Positions 21,469 through 32,529 are shown, numbered from the stretch's first letter. The stretch: 64,000 nt of DNA from Nymphaea colorata (GCF_008831285.2 NC_045144.1:310001-374000), one strand, 5' to 3'. Numbers and translations are program-made. Notes: a model not told the origin generated them from the letters alone.

Positions 21469-23456
21469 ATATCCACCTTCCTCTCCTCCTTCATGATCCT
21501 CCTGTAACTTCTCCCAGTTGCACTATCAAACTTTCCTACCAACAACTTCACTAACACTGTCAATGTTAACCAAAACTCCAGGATTCTCGATAGACCTCAT
21601 TCACCCAGAATTGCCTCTCTCTCATATCTATGATCCTTCATCCAATCTAGTTCGATGCACTGAGCAGGGCAGCTCTATGCTTCAAGTTGTGCTTCCGATT
21701 GGCTTCAGGATATGCCAACACCAACAACACGACCATCCACGTGTATTCTCATGAAGCCTGACCAGATGAACTAATTCCAGTGCCTGACCGCTAAAATCTG
21801 GAAATATCTGGCAAATTCCATATTTCAAGGAAATGCCCCGGTAACTTAGAAGTTTAGAACTAAAGCCCATTGATCCTAGAAACGTTCGTCTGGATTATCA
21901 CGGCGGAACTTGATCCATGAAAAGTAAGAAAGAAATGCAAACTTGTGTCATAAAAAGTTTAGAAACGAGTTGATCTGGCAACTCTATACTGTGAATAGTA
22001 ACAAAAATTGATTGAAACTTGTGTCCAGCTATCTAAGGGTCCTTTGAAGATTCAATTGCTATGATTATTCTCTTTGTTTTCATGTTTAATTGAGTTCAGG
22101 AGGACTATCTGGTTAACTTGTGAAATGTGTTGGGGTCTGCTAAACAGGTGAAACTGCCGACACGCGTTCACATCCTGCAATCAAACGTGGTTGAAATGTT
22201 TTGGAAAACTTCCACCCATCTGACAAGACAAAAATTTTAGGAAAGAAAGTTGGCCGTATGTCCAACTATTTCTTCTCAAATCCCACCGTACAACCTATAT
22301 ACTTAAATATATGAGAGAATAGGCTGGTAGGCAGTTGTTTCAACCTATCGAAGCAGCACCTTCATGTGCTATAAAAAGAAGACATTGATACATCTATATA
22401 TAGAGAGTTTCTCATGCAGCTTTACATTAGTACATCACTAGAAGTCCAATCTTACTGGGTCCTCATCGATCCTGGCAGCAACCTCAAATGGACATTGTGT
22501 GTTCTTTACTACAACTTTACCTACCAAATGAAGTCAACATTAAAGCCACTTCAGTCTTCCACATACCATAACATGAGATGCACCAATAGCTTCTGGTCCA
22601 CTTGTGACGACAACCGACTTCGTAGCGTCAAGTCCTCATATGGTGATGGATCTGTTGCAGAAGGGTCCCTTGCTCTCGAAAGATTTTGGTTTGAGGTTGG
22701 CATTGATGGCACCATCAAGCTTCCGACAATCGCCTTTGGTTGCGTTCATAAAGAAAATAGTGTTGATTTCGAAAATCTTGTATATCCTAGTCTTGTTGGC
22801 CTCCGGCCAGGATCTCTTTTACTTGTTAATCACAATGGCTTCTTTATTAACCATAAATTTGCTTACAGTTTTCCTCTCCATAGCAAGAAAAATAATGTCA
22901 TTGAGTAGATCAAATTCTGTGAGGAGGTAGAGTTCTTCGGAACCCAAGAGGTTCAACAGGTGCCAATGGAAGCAAATGCAGCTCAAGGCACTTTCTATAC
23001 ACTCACACTAGATTACATAAATGTGGGGAACAACAGACTCAACATATAGTTTGGAGGTGCACAGACGGCAACATGGTTGGGATATGCTGGATCAATCATG
23101 ATAGACTCGGGTACCATGCTGACTATCATGCCAAAGATGTGTATCATCAAGTGGCAAACGCAGTGGCTAATGTCACAAACCATAAACACTTCTATCATCC
23201 TAACCAAGATTATTTGTGTTATAATGTAGAGAATAATGGTGATCCATATAAAGGATTGCTGGAGATGACATTTCATTTCACCAACGCAGACTTGAAGCTA
23301 CCACCTTCAAATATCTTTTGGATGTATAGAAGTACGACAGCCAGCTTAGCCTTTTTCAGGAATGTTTTCCAGCAGAACATGCATGTGAAATATGATTTGG
23401 GGAAGGGGCTGCTTTCTTTCAGGATGATCTATGTGGTTCTCTGTACTAGACTATAA
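21469..23456 (+). pseudogene. AP2: nepenthesin-like aspartic protease pseudogene
   Basis: A paralogue of AP1 with the same family phrases (GFSIDLIHPE, FDPLQSSTY-like stretch, YGDGS flap, KFAYSFP, NMHVKYDLG). The position of the AP1 start reads ATA, and the signal-peptide region has a stop and a frameshift. About 660 bases are inserted at 21,758-22,420. Stops lie at 22,906 and 23,047, where AP1 has Gln codons, and a one-base deletion near 23,124 shifts the frame just after the second catalytic motif (Asp-Ser-Gly-Thr, 23,104). The first catalytic motif is Asp-Pro-Gly-Ser (22,468). The flap YGDGS is kept, unlike in AP1. The C-terminus diverges after LLSF and lacks the usual ending. Clearly non-functional as read. 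Confidence 0.85.
21758..22420. mobile_element. Insertion of about 660 bp in AP2 flanked by 12-bp direct repeats
   Basis: AP1 has no counterpart of this stretch. The left flank 'ttctcatgaagc' (21,746-21,757) and the right 'ttctcatgcagc' (22,409-22,420) match at 11 of 12 positions, as expected for a target-site duplication. No coding sequence, poly-A tail or inverted ends were found, so the element type is unknown. An intron is a weaker alternative. Confidence 0.45.
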
Positions 23457-23979
23457 TTGGCAGCATTGGACGCTGCTTATGTTTTATGTCCTGATTGTCA
23501 TGTGGTTGATAGTGTTATTTTTTCATGTTGAATAAATATATGTATCTTGTTTTAAAGATGTTTTCCCCTCCGTTTAAGTTTAAATCTTAACTTAGATATG
23601 TCTGCGCGAGTATGAACATTAACTGTGGCTTTAACTCGACAGTCGCTAATACTGGCAATTCTGTCGCTAATAAGTAATTGCGACGGTCAAAACTCCACCA
23701 ACACAAGTCCCGTTGCCCAAATGATTACTGATGAAAATGGCCATCGTGTCTTAGTTGTATTTGTTGCGACACTAGTTGCTTTAAGTTAGCATAACGGCCA
23801 TGGAATGTGCCTACACCTTATTGTAACTTTGACCATGGAATTGTCGGTCCCATGACACAATGTGTTCTGTGACGGTTATATAAGTCGGTTAACTTCACAA
23901 TGTCTTTTAACTTTGCAATAACAATGCTAACCCTCCATCAACAATGATGGTTGTTGTAGCTTGCACAGTGTACTGGCTA
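23457..23979. other. AP2 3' flank and possible CACTA-type subterminal DNA
   Basis: Between about 23,630 and 23,900 there are repeated short motifs such as 'gcgacggtc', 'gtgacggtta' and 'tcgctaat', resembling subterminal regions of plant CACTA transposons. No CACTA terminus was found, so this is suggestive only. Confidence 0.25.
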
Positions 23980-24130
23980 GCGACATATTTTCTAGTCCCT
24001 TGCACATGTTTGGAACGGATTTAGTACACAGCGAAATATTCTTGAGTCCCTGACACATGTATGGGACGGATTTAGTACACAACGACATATTTTCAAGTTG
24101 CAGACACATGTTTGGAACAGATTTTGGGAT
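23980..24130. repeat. 51-bp tandem repeat, three units
   Basis: Units begin at 23,980, 24,031 and 24,082. Each starts with 'cgacatatt' or a close form and contains 'cacatgtttgga' and 'ggatttagtacaca'. The third is more diverged and ends early. A minus-strand open frame through the repeat (TKSVPNMC-type repeats) is a by-product of the period being divisible by three. Confidence 0.85.
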
Positions 24131-25174
24131 CACTGAAGAATATTAAACGAGTGCATGTGTTGCTAAAATTCGGAACATATAGTACCTGCTCAGCATTTAA
24201 TTCATTAGAAGATTAATTTTTTTGTTAATTGAAATGCAGTTACGTTTCTTGAATAAAAAAGCAGAATATTATTCTTAACAAGTTCCACCTAAGAGAATTT
24301 AAAAGTCTCATTATACAAAAGACTTTACCTCCAGAAAGTTGTAAGCTTCAATAGTCATATATGTACTCTTTTTCATAAGCTCAAACAATGAGATCAGGTT
24401 ACTCCGAGAAGAGTAGCATAACTGGTCGAGTTAAGAGTTTGGTGAGAATCAGGTAGTCAGTTCCAATACCATGAGCATTATTCTCATGAACCATAAAGGT
24501 TGGCAGGAGCTACTACTAAACTGAAGGGAGTGACCATAAATTCACCTGGTTTTGATGTTTCTCTAGACCCTAGGGTAAAGGGGACGAGTAGAGCTTCTGC
24601 CCCTCCTGCATGCAGGCGGCAGGTTCACTCCCGCTCACCCATAACAAAGAAGGGTTTTCTCCACAAGCAAGAGGTCCACTAAAATGTCATGCATTTGAGA
24701 ACAGTGTTTATAAAAGTTGGCCTGAATTAATTTAAGTCAATTTGAATTGTTTGGCAAACCTGTTTTATTCAGTGGCTGTTTCCCCGTGTTGTTATTTAAT
24801 TATCTTTAAATACTTTCAAGATTTTTTCTTTTCTATTTTTCACTTGTTTTTTTAAAAATAGTATACTGATTTAGCTTACCGACAGCCTGCACGTTGTTTC
24901 GCTTTGGGTTTCAGTTCTGATTCCGATTGTTATAAACATTTATTGGAAACGAATGGTCTATAGAATGGATTCATTTCCACTATTACCCAAATAAATATAT
25001 ATTGTTGAAGGTTCCGCACTGCATTCAATCATCAAGCAAGTAATATACTTAATTTGGTAATTATTTTAAATGTGCATTTGTCAGTGTGAATTCAAATTTT
25101 ATTTTAAAATTTTATAGGAACCCTATTTTGATTGTCAGGACCATGAAATGAATGGAAGTACAAAAAATTGAGAA
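24131..25174. other. Accessory intergenic DNA, no gene recognised
   Basis: Low-complexity AT-rich sequence with one short GC-richer stretch at 24,560-24,660 that may be a SINE head. No homology to the other blocks of this window was noticed. Confidence 0.4.
24583..24632 (+). mobile_element. Possible tRNA-derived SINE head (A and B box)
   Basis: 'gacgagtagagc' resembles an A box, and 39 bases further 'ggttcactccc' resembles a B box (GGTTCGANTCC), a spacing typical of tRNA-derived SINEs. No terminal duplication or poly-A tail was identified. Confidence 0.25.
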
Positions 25175-25378
25175 TGGGGCTAGAGCCTTTGGTGGAGTCA
25201 TACGTAGGCTGGTGTAGGCAGTTGCCTAAATGGTCCTATCAAATTTCTTTATTTTCATTTTTATGTAAGCTTTCAACTTTTTGCTTCTTTATATGCACCA
25301 GTGACCCTCTAGGTATGAGATTCTTTAAATTAGTGCCCCTAAGTCCAACATTCCTAACTCTGGCTGCCACTAACCGTG
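25175..25378. mobile_element. MITE-like element, inverted copy of 15,551-15,745
   Basis: Read in reverse complement, it shares ends and interior phrases with 15,551-15,745. Confidence 0.45.
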
Positions 25379-25489
25379 GTTGGAGGTGAAACTAGATAGA
25401 TGATAAAATAATGACGTTTCTGACAATTGATTGTACTAAGTTTTTTCTTAATCATGTAATAAATATGTTACCAATTGGCAGCTTCGCCA

Positions 25490-26571
25490 TTGACCATCAG
25501 TGTCAAAAACTCAAGCAGCATCGATTGAAGAAGTGAACAAGCGACATCCCATGACAATGCTGGTGGCTAAAGTTCAGTTTCTCCTCCTCCACCACCCTTC
25601 TCTCCTCATTCTTCTTGACTTTTATTTGAATCCCTTGAATATTCAGGAATGACCTGGCCAATCCAGTTTTCAGTCAACCTGATCGGATCATATGAAAATC
25701 CCATCAAAGGATCTGTAATGGCCCACCAAGCAGGAAAGTTGCCATGATCTTTGAGAAAATTGATTTATCACTACATGGATAAGCTCGCCCTAACCCATCA
25801 ACTTGTAACCTCAACCTCATCTTTAGTGGCAGTACCCAATTTTTTGACTGAACATCCCTTGAGTCACCGACCTGAGTTTGATAGTGCCCAGGTGGGCACT
25901 ATGATGTGACTGGAACTGAGTCCAGCTTTATCACAATATAATTTTTGACTAACTGGTATGGGTAAATATGGTGCACACCGACCCACCCTTAGCTCCGCTA
26001 CTGCCCTTCTTACAACATAGTCCCCTCTCAAAATGTTACAATGTCAGCTGGTGTCTAGAAATTAGTGACATAGACAGTTGATTAAATTATTTATTTAATT
26101 ACCTATTTGACATTTCAATATAGCGAGGGGCTCCCTCGGCAGTTTCCCAACAAAAAATTACCTACTTGATATCACAAGCAATGGCTGCCGGAAGGGCATG
26201 CAGACCAATTACATTATTATACTTGAACATATATGTTAGGTACGGGAAAACTATATATGTTACACTTAGAACATGATAACTCGATTGCAAGATAATCTAA
26301 GCAAAGTTATCATTTGAGAGCAATGTGCTATACTAGTGCAACTAGGGTGGAAGCGCTATGCCAGTTGATGGACATTTGGCTCTACTCACATGGGCATGGC
26401 ATTATGGGAAGCCGGATTTCAGTTTTCACTCAAACTGAAACTTGAAACTGGTTATGTTTACACCCCTATGCATAAAAAATCGTACATAATAAGTAAAAAA
26501 TAAAAATAAATTTTTAGAAGGACAAGAAGGGTTTGTAAAAAAGTAAAAAATCTCAAAATATACACTTCTTT
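25490..26571. repeat. Rearranged piece of the long repeat unit
   Basis: It begins like 10,890 and 49,590 ('caagcgacatcccatgacaa'), then jumps near 25,615 to sequence equivalent to about 17,620 or 54,785. It contains a MITE-like copy (25,822-26,006) and then aligns with 18,380-18,560 and 43,140-43,420. So it is a deleted, shuffled unit. Confidence 0.6.
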
Positions 26572-26840
26572 ACAAAAAAAAGTCAAAAATACCTCAACCC
26601 CTTTCTTTTTTTTCCCCTTTGGTATACATTTGTGTGTACAACCTTGTGCATGTAACTCGATATTAATATATGTTATTTTATGTTCCCAAGAAAGAGATCA
26701 GGATGGGCATTTGCCCACATAAAAGGCATATGGGAAACTTCAAATGGTCACTGGTGGGTCCGGTCTGGCCTTATACATGTAAAAACAGTATGGCTGGACC
26801 ATTGATACAGGGCGCAGCCTAGTTTCTTGGATTGCTATTT

Positions 26841-26962
26841 TGACAAGTAAAGACTGGTCGAACACAACGAGCAGCCACTCATTTATTTCCATTATTTGGT
26901 TTGACAAGTAGCGACTGGCCGAACACAACGAGCAGCCACTCATTTACTTTCTACATTTAGTT
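26841..26962. repeat. 61-bp tandem duplication
   Basis: Two units starting with 'tgacaagta' at 26,841 and 26,902, sharing 'gaacacaacgagcagccac'. It is also present in the duplicate copy after the gap (from 31,616). Confidence 0.8.
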
Positions 26963-27149
26963 TTTGAAAGAAAGACCAGCCTGATCCGTTCGGTGTCCTT
27001 TGACCGGACTGGGCACAAACCCTGTACTAACCGACATGAACCAATATCATTGGACATGGTAGGGGTGTAAAAAAGGAGGCCCAGGCCATTGCCGAAAAGA
27101 ACTCATGGGACTAGGAATAAGATTATTTAATAAAATAAAGAACTCTGCA

Positions 27150-27562
27150 TGTTCCCCTGCATCTAGAGTCTGTACAGTCCTTTGCTTTGCAAATGTTCTT
27201 TCTTTGCTTATGTTGAGTCATGGTGTAAGCTTAGTGTTCACCTATGTCGGAGTACCCTCCCAAAACGGCCCCAAGTGTAATATTGGGATTCCTTGTTTTG
27301 GATGGTCGGCATGGGAATTCTGTAAGAGGCTTTGGCCATCCTATGTAAGTAAAGTTAAAAGCTTACTTGTTTCCCTCGTGATGTACCCATCTTGTTAAAG
27401 TGAATATATTACGAGTTTTCTTTCCACACTCTTGTGTATTTTGTGTCTTTGTTTTCGAAGAAGCGTTCAAGTAATCTGCGCCCACTTGAAGGAGGTGAAG
27501 GCTTGCAGCTTACTAGCGAGAGTTTGCCACGCCGCGCGATCCGAAGAAGTCGGCCCGTGACA
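27150..27562 (+). repeat. gypsy copy 1 5' LTR
   Basis: TG...CA ends, 413 bp. By my count it differs from the 3' LTR at 29 positions with no indels. A short open frame (27,105-27,398) across its start is not a gene. Confidence 0.9.
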
Positions 27563-27566
27563 ACTA

Positions 27567-27577
27567 GTATCAGAGCC
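27567..27577 (+). promoter_or_regulatory. gypsy copy 1 primer-binding site
   Basis: 'agtatcagagc' matches the usual plant initiator tRNA-Met site (TGGTATCAGAGC) apart from its first bases. It lies a few bases after the LTR end. Confidence 0.8.
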
Positions 27578-27755
27578 CAGATTCTGCCCAATGTGGGGAA
27601 GCGATCAGAGTCGGTGTAGATTGTTGCGCCAACTTGCTGTTGTTGAGGAAAATGCCATGGCATCCCAATACAATCTATGAGGTACCAAAGGCGAGGAGCC
27701 GGCCCATCCTGTAGAGACGAGCCCAGCCCATGACCAGGGAAACCTGGAAGGAACG

Positions 27756-28702
27756 GTGAATAGGTTGGTCGTAGTTGTGGCCACCCATGAGGAAGCCCTC
27801 AGCTTTGCTACCGAGACCTTTGAGGAATTCAAGGAGGAGATGAAGTTGATGCGGGAACAGATGGCCGAGTCAGTGGCCATGAACCGATCACTCTCTAACT
27901 TGGTGAAGACCTTGCAAGACGAAGTTGCTAAACTTTGGGCTTCAAATCAGAGACTGCTACATATGAACTCAGCTAGTAGTAGCCAAGGGAGGACCAGTAG
28001 GATCGACGTTCAACGTCCGGTGAAGTACAGTGGTAGCCAGGATGCGAGGGCGATCGACAACTTTTTGTTTCAAGTCGACTACTACCTGGACCTGCAGAAC
28101 GTCATAGAAGAAGATCTGAAGATCAAGACCCCAACAATGTTGTTAGAGGGAGTTGCTGTGGCTTGGTGGTGGCGCAAAATGTTGGACATCGAGAATGGAG
28201 ACTGCACAATCAGGACCTTCGACGACTTCTGCAAACAGTTGAAGGGATACTTCACGCCTATACGTTGGTTGCAAACCTGAAACAGACTGGTGCCTTGAGA
28301 GATTACATTCGGGCATATCAGAAGATCATGTTGGACGTGCCTATGATGCCAGAAAAAGATAAACTTAACTGGTTTATCATGCTCCAATCTTGGGCCCAAG
28401 CCGACGTGGAGTGATCAAATCCTGAGAGCTTAGAGCAGGCATATGTGGCAGCCGAGCACTTGGTCGACACCCAACGCAGAAGCTACATAGATACCTTCAA
28501 GTCTACGAAGGAGTCCGACCACGACGGTAAGAGGGAGGAACGACGAGACAATAGAAGTGAATCGTCGCCCCAGAAGCCCAACAACAGAAAACCCCTCTTT
28601 CGCAAGGACAACAATGGGCCACCAAGAGAAGTGACTTGTTGGGTTTGCAGAGGAAGGCACTATACGCGTGTCTGCCCAAAACGGGTGAGACCCACCAAAT
28701 AG
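27756..28702 (+). pseudogene. gag: gypsy copy 1 gag with zinc knuckle, broken
   Basis: A coiled-coil-like N-terminus (EEFKEEMKLMREQMAE) is followed by the gypsy gag core (VKYSGSQDARAIDNFLFQVDYYL then AVAWWWRK then FKQL-like KQLKGYF) and the second half (LKQTGALRDYIRAYQ). The frame changes near 28,255, where a few codons appear lost. Stops interrupt at 28,412 and 28,700. The zinc knuckle near 28,640 is CWVCRGRHYTRVCP, one residue shorter than the usual C-x2-C-x4-H-x4-C. The same lesions are in copy 2. Confidence 0.85.
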
Positions 28703-28711
28703 GCCAATGCT

Positions 28712-29425
28712 GTGAGGGCTACCGAAGGCGGGACTGAAGAAGGGGAAGGATCGAGGATTGGTGCACTTCAGCTTCTCAACTCACTGCAATGTGAAGAGAA
28801 AGCCAAGGTCACAATGACGCCTTCCAGGGAACTCATGTACGTTGAGATTCTGGTGAACGGAAGGCCTACGATGGCTATGATAGATACTGGTGCCACGCAC
28901 AATTTCGTCTTAGTTGTGGAAGCGAGGAGACTAGGCCTCACCCTTGAGAGGGGAGAGTTGCGCATGAAGGCAGTCAACTCAAAGGCAAAACCCATCCATG
29001 GAGTGGCCCGGGATGTGGTTGTGAAGATTGAGAGTTGGTTAGAGAAAGCCAACTTCTCTGTGGTCCCGATGGACGATTACCAGATGATTCTTGGCATGGA
29101 ACTTCTTAGTGCAGCGAAGATGGTCCCGATGCCGCATTTGCGTAGTGTTAGCATTATGGATGAGAAGTCTCCCTGCATGTTGCCAGCGGTAACACTGAGG
29201 AAAGACAAGGGCAAGGTCGCGATGATATCTGCGCTCCAATTGAACAGAGGCCCAAAGCATGACGACGAGATGGACTTGGTGGCAACCAGGGAAGTGCCTA
29301 AAAACTCTCATGGTTTGGTCCCAGAGGCGCTTGCGCCTATCTTAGAGGAATTCACAAGGACAATGCCTGCGAAGCTCCCTAGATGGCGGCCACCTCGGCA
29401 TAAAGTGGGCCATGCCCCTACATAA
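28712..29425 (+). pseudogene. pol: gypsy copy 1 protease and truncated start of pol
   Basis: The retropepsin motif Asp-Thr-Gly-Ala-Thr-His-Asn-Phe lies near 28,882-28,905, and a conserved GMELL phrase follows about 65 residues later. The frame runs to LPRWRPPRH, the stretch that in full elements leads into reverse transcriptase, then stops at 29,425. Everything from there to the integrase C-terminus is missing. Confidence 0.85.
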
Positions 29426-29890
29426 TTGAAGAAACATGCAGATCAAAGATGAGGGTCAATGGAATTTCGAGCGGGCAACCAAGTCCTTGGAAGCTTTACG
29501 CAGACTGGGCAGGCATCTTTCGTGGGTGATGCCGAGCACGGATCAGAAAGTATGAAGGGCCATTTACTGTGGTCAAGATGATGGGAAAGCTGGCGTACAA
29601 GTTAGATCTTCTGCTAGACTTCAAGGGGCATCCTGTGTTCCACATCCGCAACCTTCAGCCCTTCTATGCCGATGCTGAAGACCCGGAAAGAAGCCAGCCA
29701 TGGTGAGAACCAATCTTGCAACGAGCTCCTTCGACCTGAAGGACCACCAAATGGACAGTTGGACCAAATCCTTCGGCACAAAATCAACTACTGTGGCGAA
29801 CCAAGTGATACTTGGTCAGGTGGGTAGACGAAGACCAGCCAACAATGGAGTATGGCTTCCGTTTGAAGCGAAGTCATCCAGAAGATGTTA
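29426..29890 (+). pseudogene. pol: gypsy copy 1 integrase C-terminus with chromodomain-like tail, broken
   Basis: The reading, with frameshifts, gives family phrases: RAGNQVL, then RKYEGPFTVVK, then KLAYKLDL, then HPVFHIRNLQPFYAD. About 50 codons later LVRWVDEDQP resembles the 'L.KW' core of the chromodomain used by chromoviruses for targeting. Stops occur throughout. The reading frame resumes right after the pol deletion, near 29,425. Confidence 0.65.
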
Positions 29891-29933
29891 GGGTCTACCA
29901 TGAAGCTGCTGGCGCAGAGGACGGCTCTTGTTT

Positions 29934-29947
29934 TGAAGGGGGGAGCC
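29934..29947 (+). promoter_or_regulatory. gypsy copy 1 polypurine tract
   Basis: 'tgaaggggggagcc' lies directly before the 3' LTR, as expected for the plus-strand primer. Confidence 0.8.
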
Positions 29948-30360
29948 TGTTCCCCTGCGTCTAAAGTATGTACAGTCCTTTGCTTTGCAAATGTACTTTC
30001 TTTGCTTATGTTGAGTCATGGTGTAAGCTTAGTGTTCACTTGTGTCGGAGTACCCTCCCAAAACGACCCCAAGTGTAATATTGGGATTCTTTGTTTTGGA
30101 TGGTCGCCATGGGAATTCTATAAGCAGCTTCGGCCATCCTATGTAAGTAAAGTTAAAAGCTTACTTGCTTCCCTCGTGACGTACTCATCTTGTTAATGTG
30201 AATATATTGCGAGTTTTCTTTCCAGACTCTTGTGTATTTTGTGTCTTTGTTTTCGAAGAAGCGTTCAAGTAATCTGCACCCACTTGAATGAACCGAAGGC
30301 TTGCGGCTTACTGGCGAGAGTTTGCCATGCCGCACGGTCCGAAGAAGTCGGCCCGTGACA
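29948..30360 (+). repeat. gypsy copy 1 3' LTR
   Basis: 413 bp, TG...CA, followed by the target-site copy ctgca (30,361-30,365). Confidence 0.9.
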
Positions 30361-30365
30361 CTGCA

Positions 30366-31188
30366 TGCCAAGGCCATTATAATTTGAGCAAATATAGAGC
30401 TGTGCTAGATTTGTTAACAAAGACAAATGTTTGATTCCTTTTACTGAAGTTGTAGATCCATTTGCCATTTGTATTTGTGTTTTAGTGATTTTTTACTTGG
30501 ATCGCCGGCCCTTTGCAAGTCTAAGTGATGACGATTTCTTTCATACATGGTTATGGTTATGTATCTTCTGGTGAAAGATTTGGATCATTCCCAATGAAGC
30601 CTTCTTTGCTAATGCACGTTTTAATTTCCACCATTTATTGCAAACCTTTTGAAGGGAGATTTTTAGCTATCGTGAAGGCTTTCTGGCTATCGGATTGGTT
30701 CCTCACTTCTTCTATACTGCTTGTTCTCTATTTCTTTTGTTTTTCCATTACTCTTTAGTTTCATTTAATACAAGCTCTCTCTCTCTCCTCTCTCCTGTGT
30801 GTGCCAGTGAATATATATATTTATACATATAAGATCATAAAAAAACATACCACTTAGGTAGGGAATGAAGCCATGCCTATTAATTTTTGTTTTTCGTAAT
30901 TTAGCAGTATCTTCAAATATATTTGTTGATAAACATACATTAAGTTAGTTATTAATTTATTTATTAATATACCATAATAATTAAAAAAGAAATGGATCTT
31001 ATAACATTAAAATTTTAAATAGTAGAAAAAAACACTTCTTTTTATAAAAGTAATTTTCAACTTGAACATTATTTAGATTAAATTAGTGTTTATAATGAAC
31101 AAATTAGGAGATTCACATTTCGTTCAAAACACTTTTTAACACAAATATAAGAGATCTTGGTTTTTCTTTGTGACAGAAGTAGTGCGGG

Positions 31189-31219
<31 letters not shown>

Positions 31220-31247
31220 ATTTTCAATGACATTGCTATCTCTTGTA
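30366..31247. repeat. Piece of the long repeat unit right of gypsy copy 1
   Basis: Aligns with 12,285-13,440 and 51,415-52,370 ('agctgtgctagattt', CT tract, single minisatellite unit, TA/TG run). It ends at the N gap. Confidence 0.7.
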
Positions 31248-31347
31248 NNNNNNNNNNNNNNNNNNNNNNNNNNNNNNNNNNNNNNNNNNNNNNNNNNNNN
31301 NNNNNNNNNNNNNNNNNNNNNNNNNNNNNNNNNNNNNNNNNNNNNNN
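31248..31347. other. 100-base N run (scaffold gap)
   Basis: Exactly 100 N, the usual placeholder for a gap of unknown size. Protein-like frames across it are meaningless. Confidence 1.
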
Positions 31348-31923
31348 ACAAAAAAAAAGTCAAAAATACCTCAACCCCTTTCTTTTTTTTTCCCCTTTGC
31401 TATACATTTGTGTGTACAACCTTGTGCATGTAACTCGATATTATAATGTTTTTTATGTTCCCAAGAAAGAGATCAGGATGGGCATTTGCCCACATAAAAG
31501 GCATATGGGAAACTTCAAATGGTCAACTGGTGGTCCGGTCTGGCCTTATACATGTAAAAACAGTATGGCTGGACCATTGATACAGGGCGCAGCCTAGTTT
31601 CTTGGATTGCTATTTTGACAAGTAAAGACTGGTCGAACACAACGAGCAGCCACTCATTTATTTCCATTATTTGGTTTGACAAGTAGCGACTGGCCGAACA
31701 CAACGAGCAGCCACTCATTTACTTTCTACATTTAGTTTTTGAAAGAAAGACCAGCCTGATCCGTTCGGTGTCCTTTGACCGGACTGGGCACAAACCCTGT
31801 ACTACCGACATGAACCAATATCATTGGACATGGTAGGGGTGTAAAAAAGGAGGCCCAGGCCATTGCCGAAAAGAACTCATGGGACTAGGAATAAGATTAT
31901 TTAATAAAATAAAGAACTCTGCA

Positions 31924-32336
31924 TGTTCCCCTGCATCTAGAGTCTGTACAGTCCTTTGCTTTGCAAATGTTCTTTCTTTGCTTATGTTGAGTCATGGTGT
32001 AAGCTTAGTGTTCACCTATGTCGGAGTACCCTCCCAAAACGGCCCAAGTGTAATATGGGATTCCTTGTTTTGGATGGTCGGCATGGGAATATCTGTAAGA
32101 GGCTTTGGGCCATCCTATGTAAGTAAAGTTAAAAGCTTACTTGTTTCCCTCGTGATGTACCCATCTTGTTAAAGTGAATATATTACGAGTTTTCTTTCCA
32201 ACCTCTTGTGTATTTTGTGTCTTTGTTTTCGAAGAAGCGTTCAAGTAATCTGCGCCCACTTGAAGGAGGTGAAGGCTTGCAGCTTACTAGCGAGAGTTTG
32301 CCACGCCGCGCGATCCGAAGAAGTCGGCCCGTGACA
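31924..32336 (+). repeat. gypsy copy 2 5' LTR
   Basis: 413 bp with TG...CA ends. It differs from the copy 1 5' LTR mainly by compensating single-base indels. Confidence 0.85.
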
Positions 32337-32529
32337 ACTAGTATCAGAGCCCAGATTCTGCCCAATGTGGGGAAGCGATCAGAGTCGGTGTAGATTGTTG
32401 CGCCAACTTGCTGTTGTTGAGGAAAATGCCATGGCATCCCAATACAATCTATGAGGTACCAAAGGCGAGGAGCCGGCCCATCCTGTAGAGACGAGCCCAG
32501 CCCATGACCAGGAAACCTGGAAGGAACGG

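Larger units (their letters stand above)
27145..30365 (+). mobile_element. Ty3-gypsy chromovirus-like element, non-autonomous, complete ends (copy 1)
   Basis: Both LTRs are 413 bp (27,150-27,562 and 29,948-30,360), start TG and end CA, and are flanked by a 5-bp target-site duplication ctgca. A tRNA-Met-type primer-binding site follows the 5' LTR and a polypurine tract precedes the 3' LTR. The interior has gag, a zinc knuckle, protease, then directly the integrase C-terminal end; reverse transcriptase, RNase H and the integrase core are missing. An element like this could only move with proteins from a relative. Confidence 0.9.
26572..31247. repeat. End of left contig; duplicated after the gap (31,348-36,022)
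   Basis: These 4,676 bases match the 4,675 bases at 31,348-36,022 nearly base for base, including the same gypsy insertion and target-site duplication. Differences are mostly one- or two-base indels and cluster near the gap in each copy. The pattern fits a terminal overlap between two contigs that were placed side by side. Confidence 0.85.

Noticed and set aside
23927-24133. Minus-strand frame with repeated TKSVPNMC residues
   Set aside because: A consequence of the 51-bp tandem repeat, whose length is a multiple of three.
27105-27398. 97-codon frame, also at 31,879 and, in related form, at 29,885 and 34,660
   Set aside because: Lies in the gypsy LTR ends and recurs with every LTR; it is LTR sequence, not a gene.
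31136-31597. Open frames running through the N gap
   Set aside because: They exist only because N codons are read as X.
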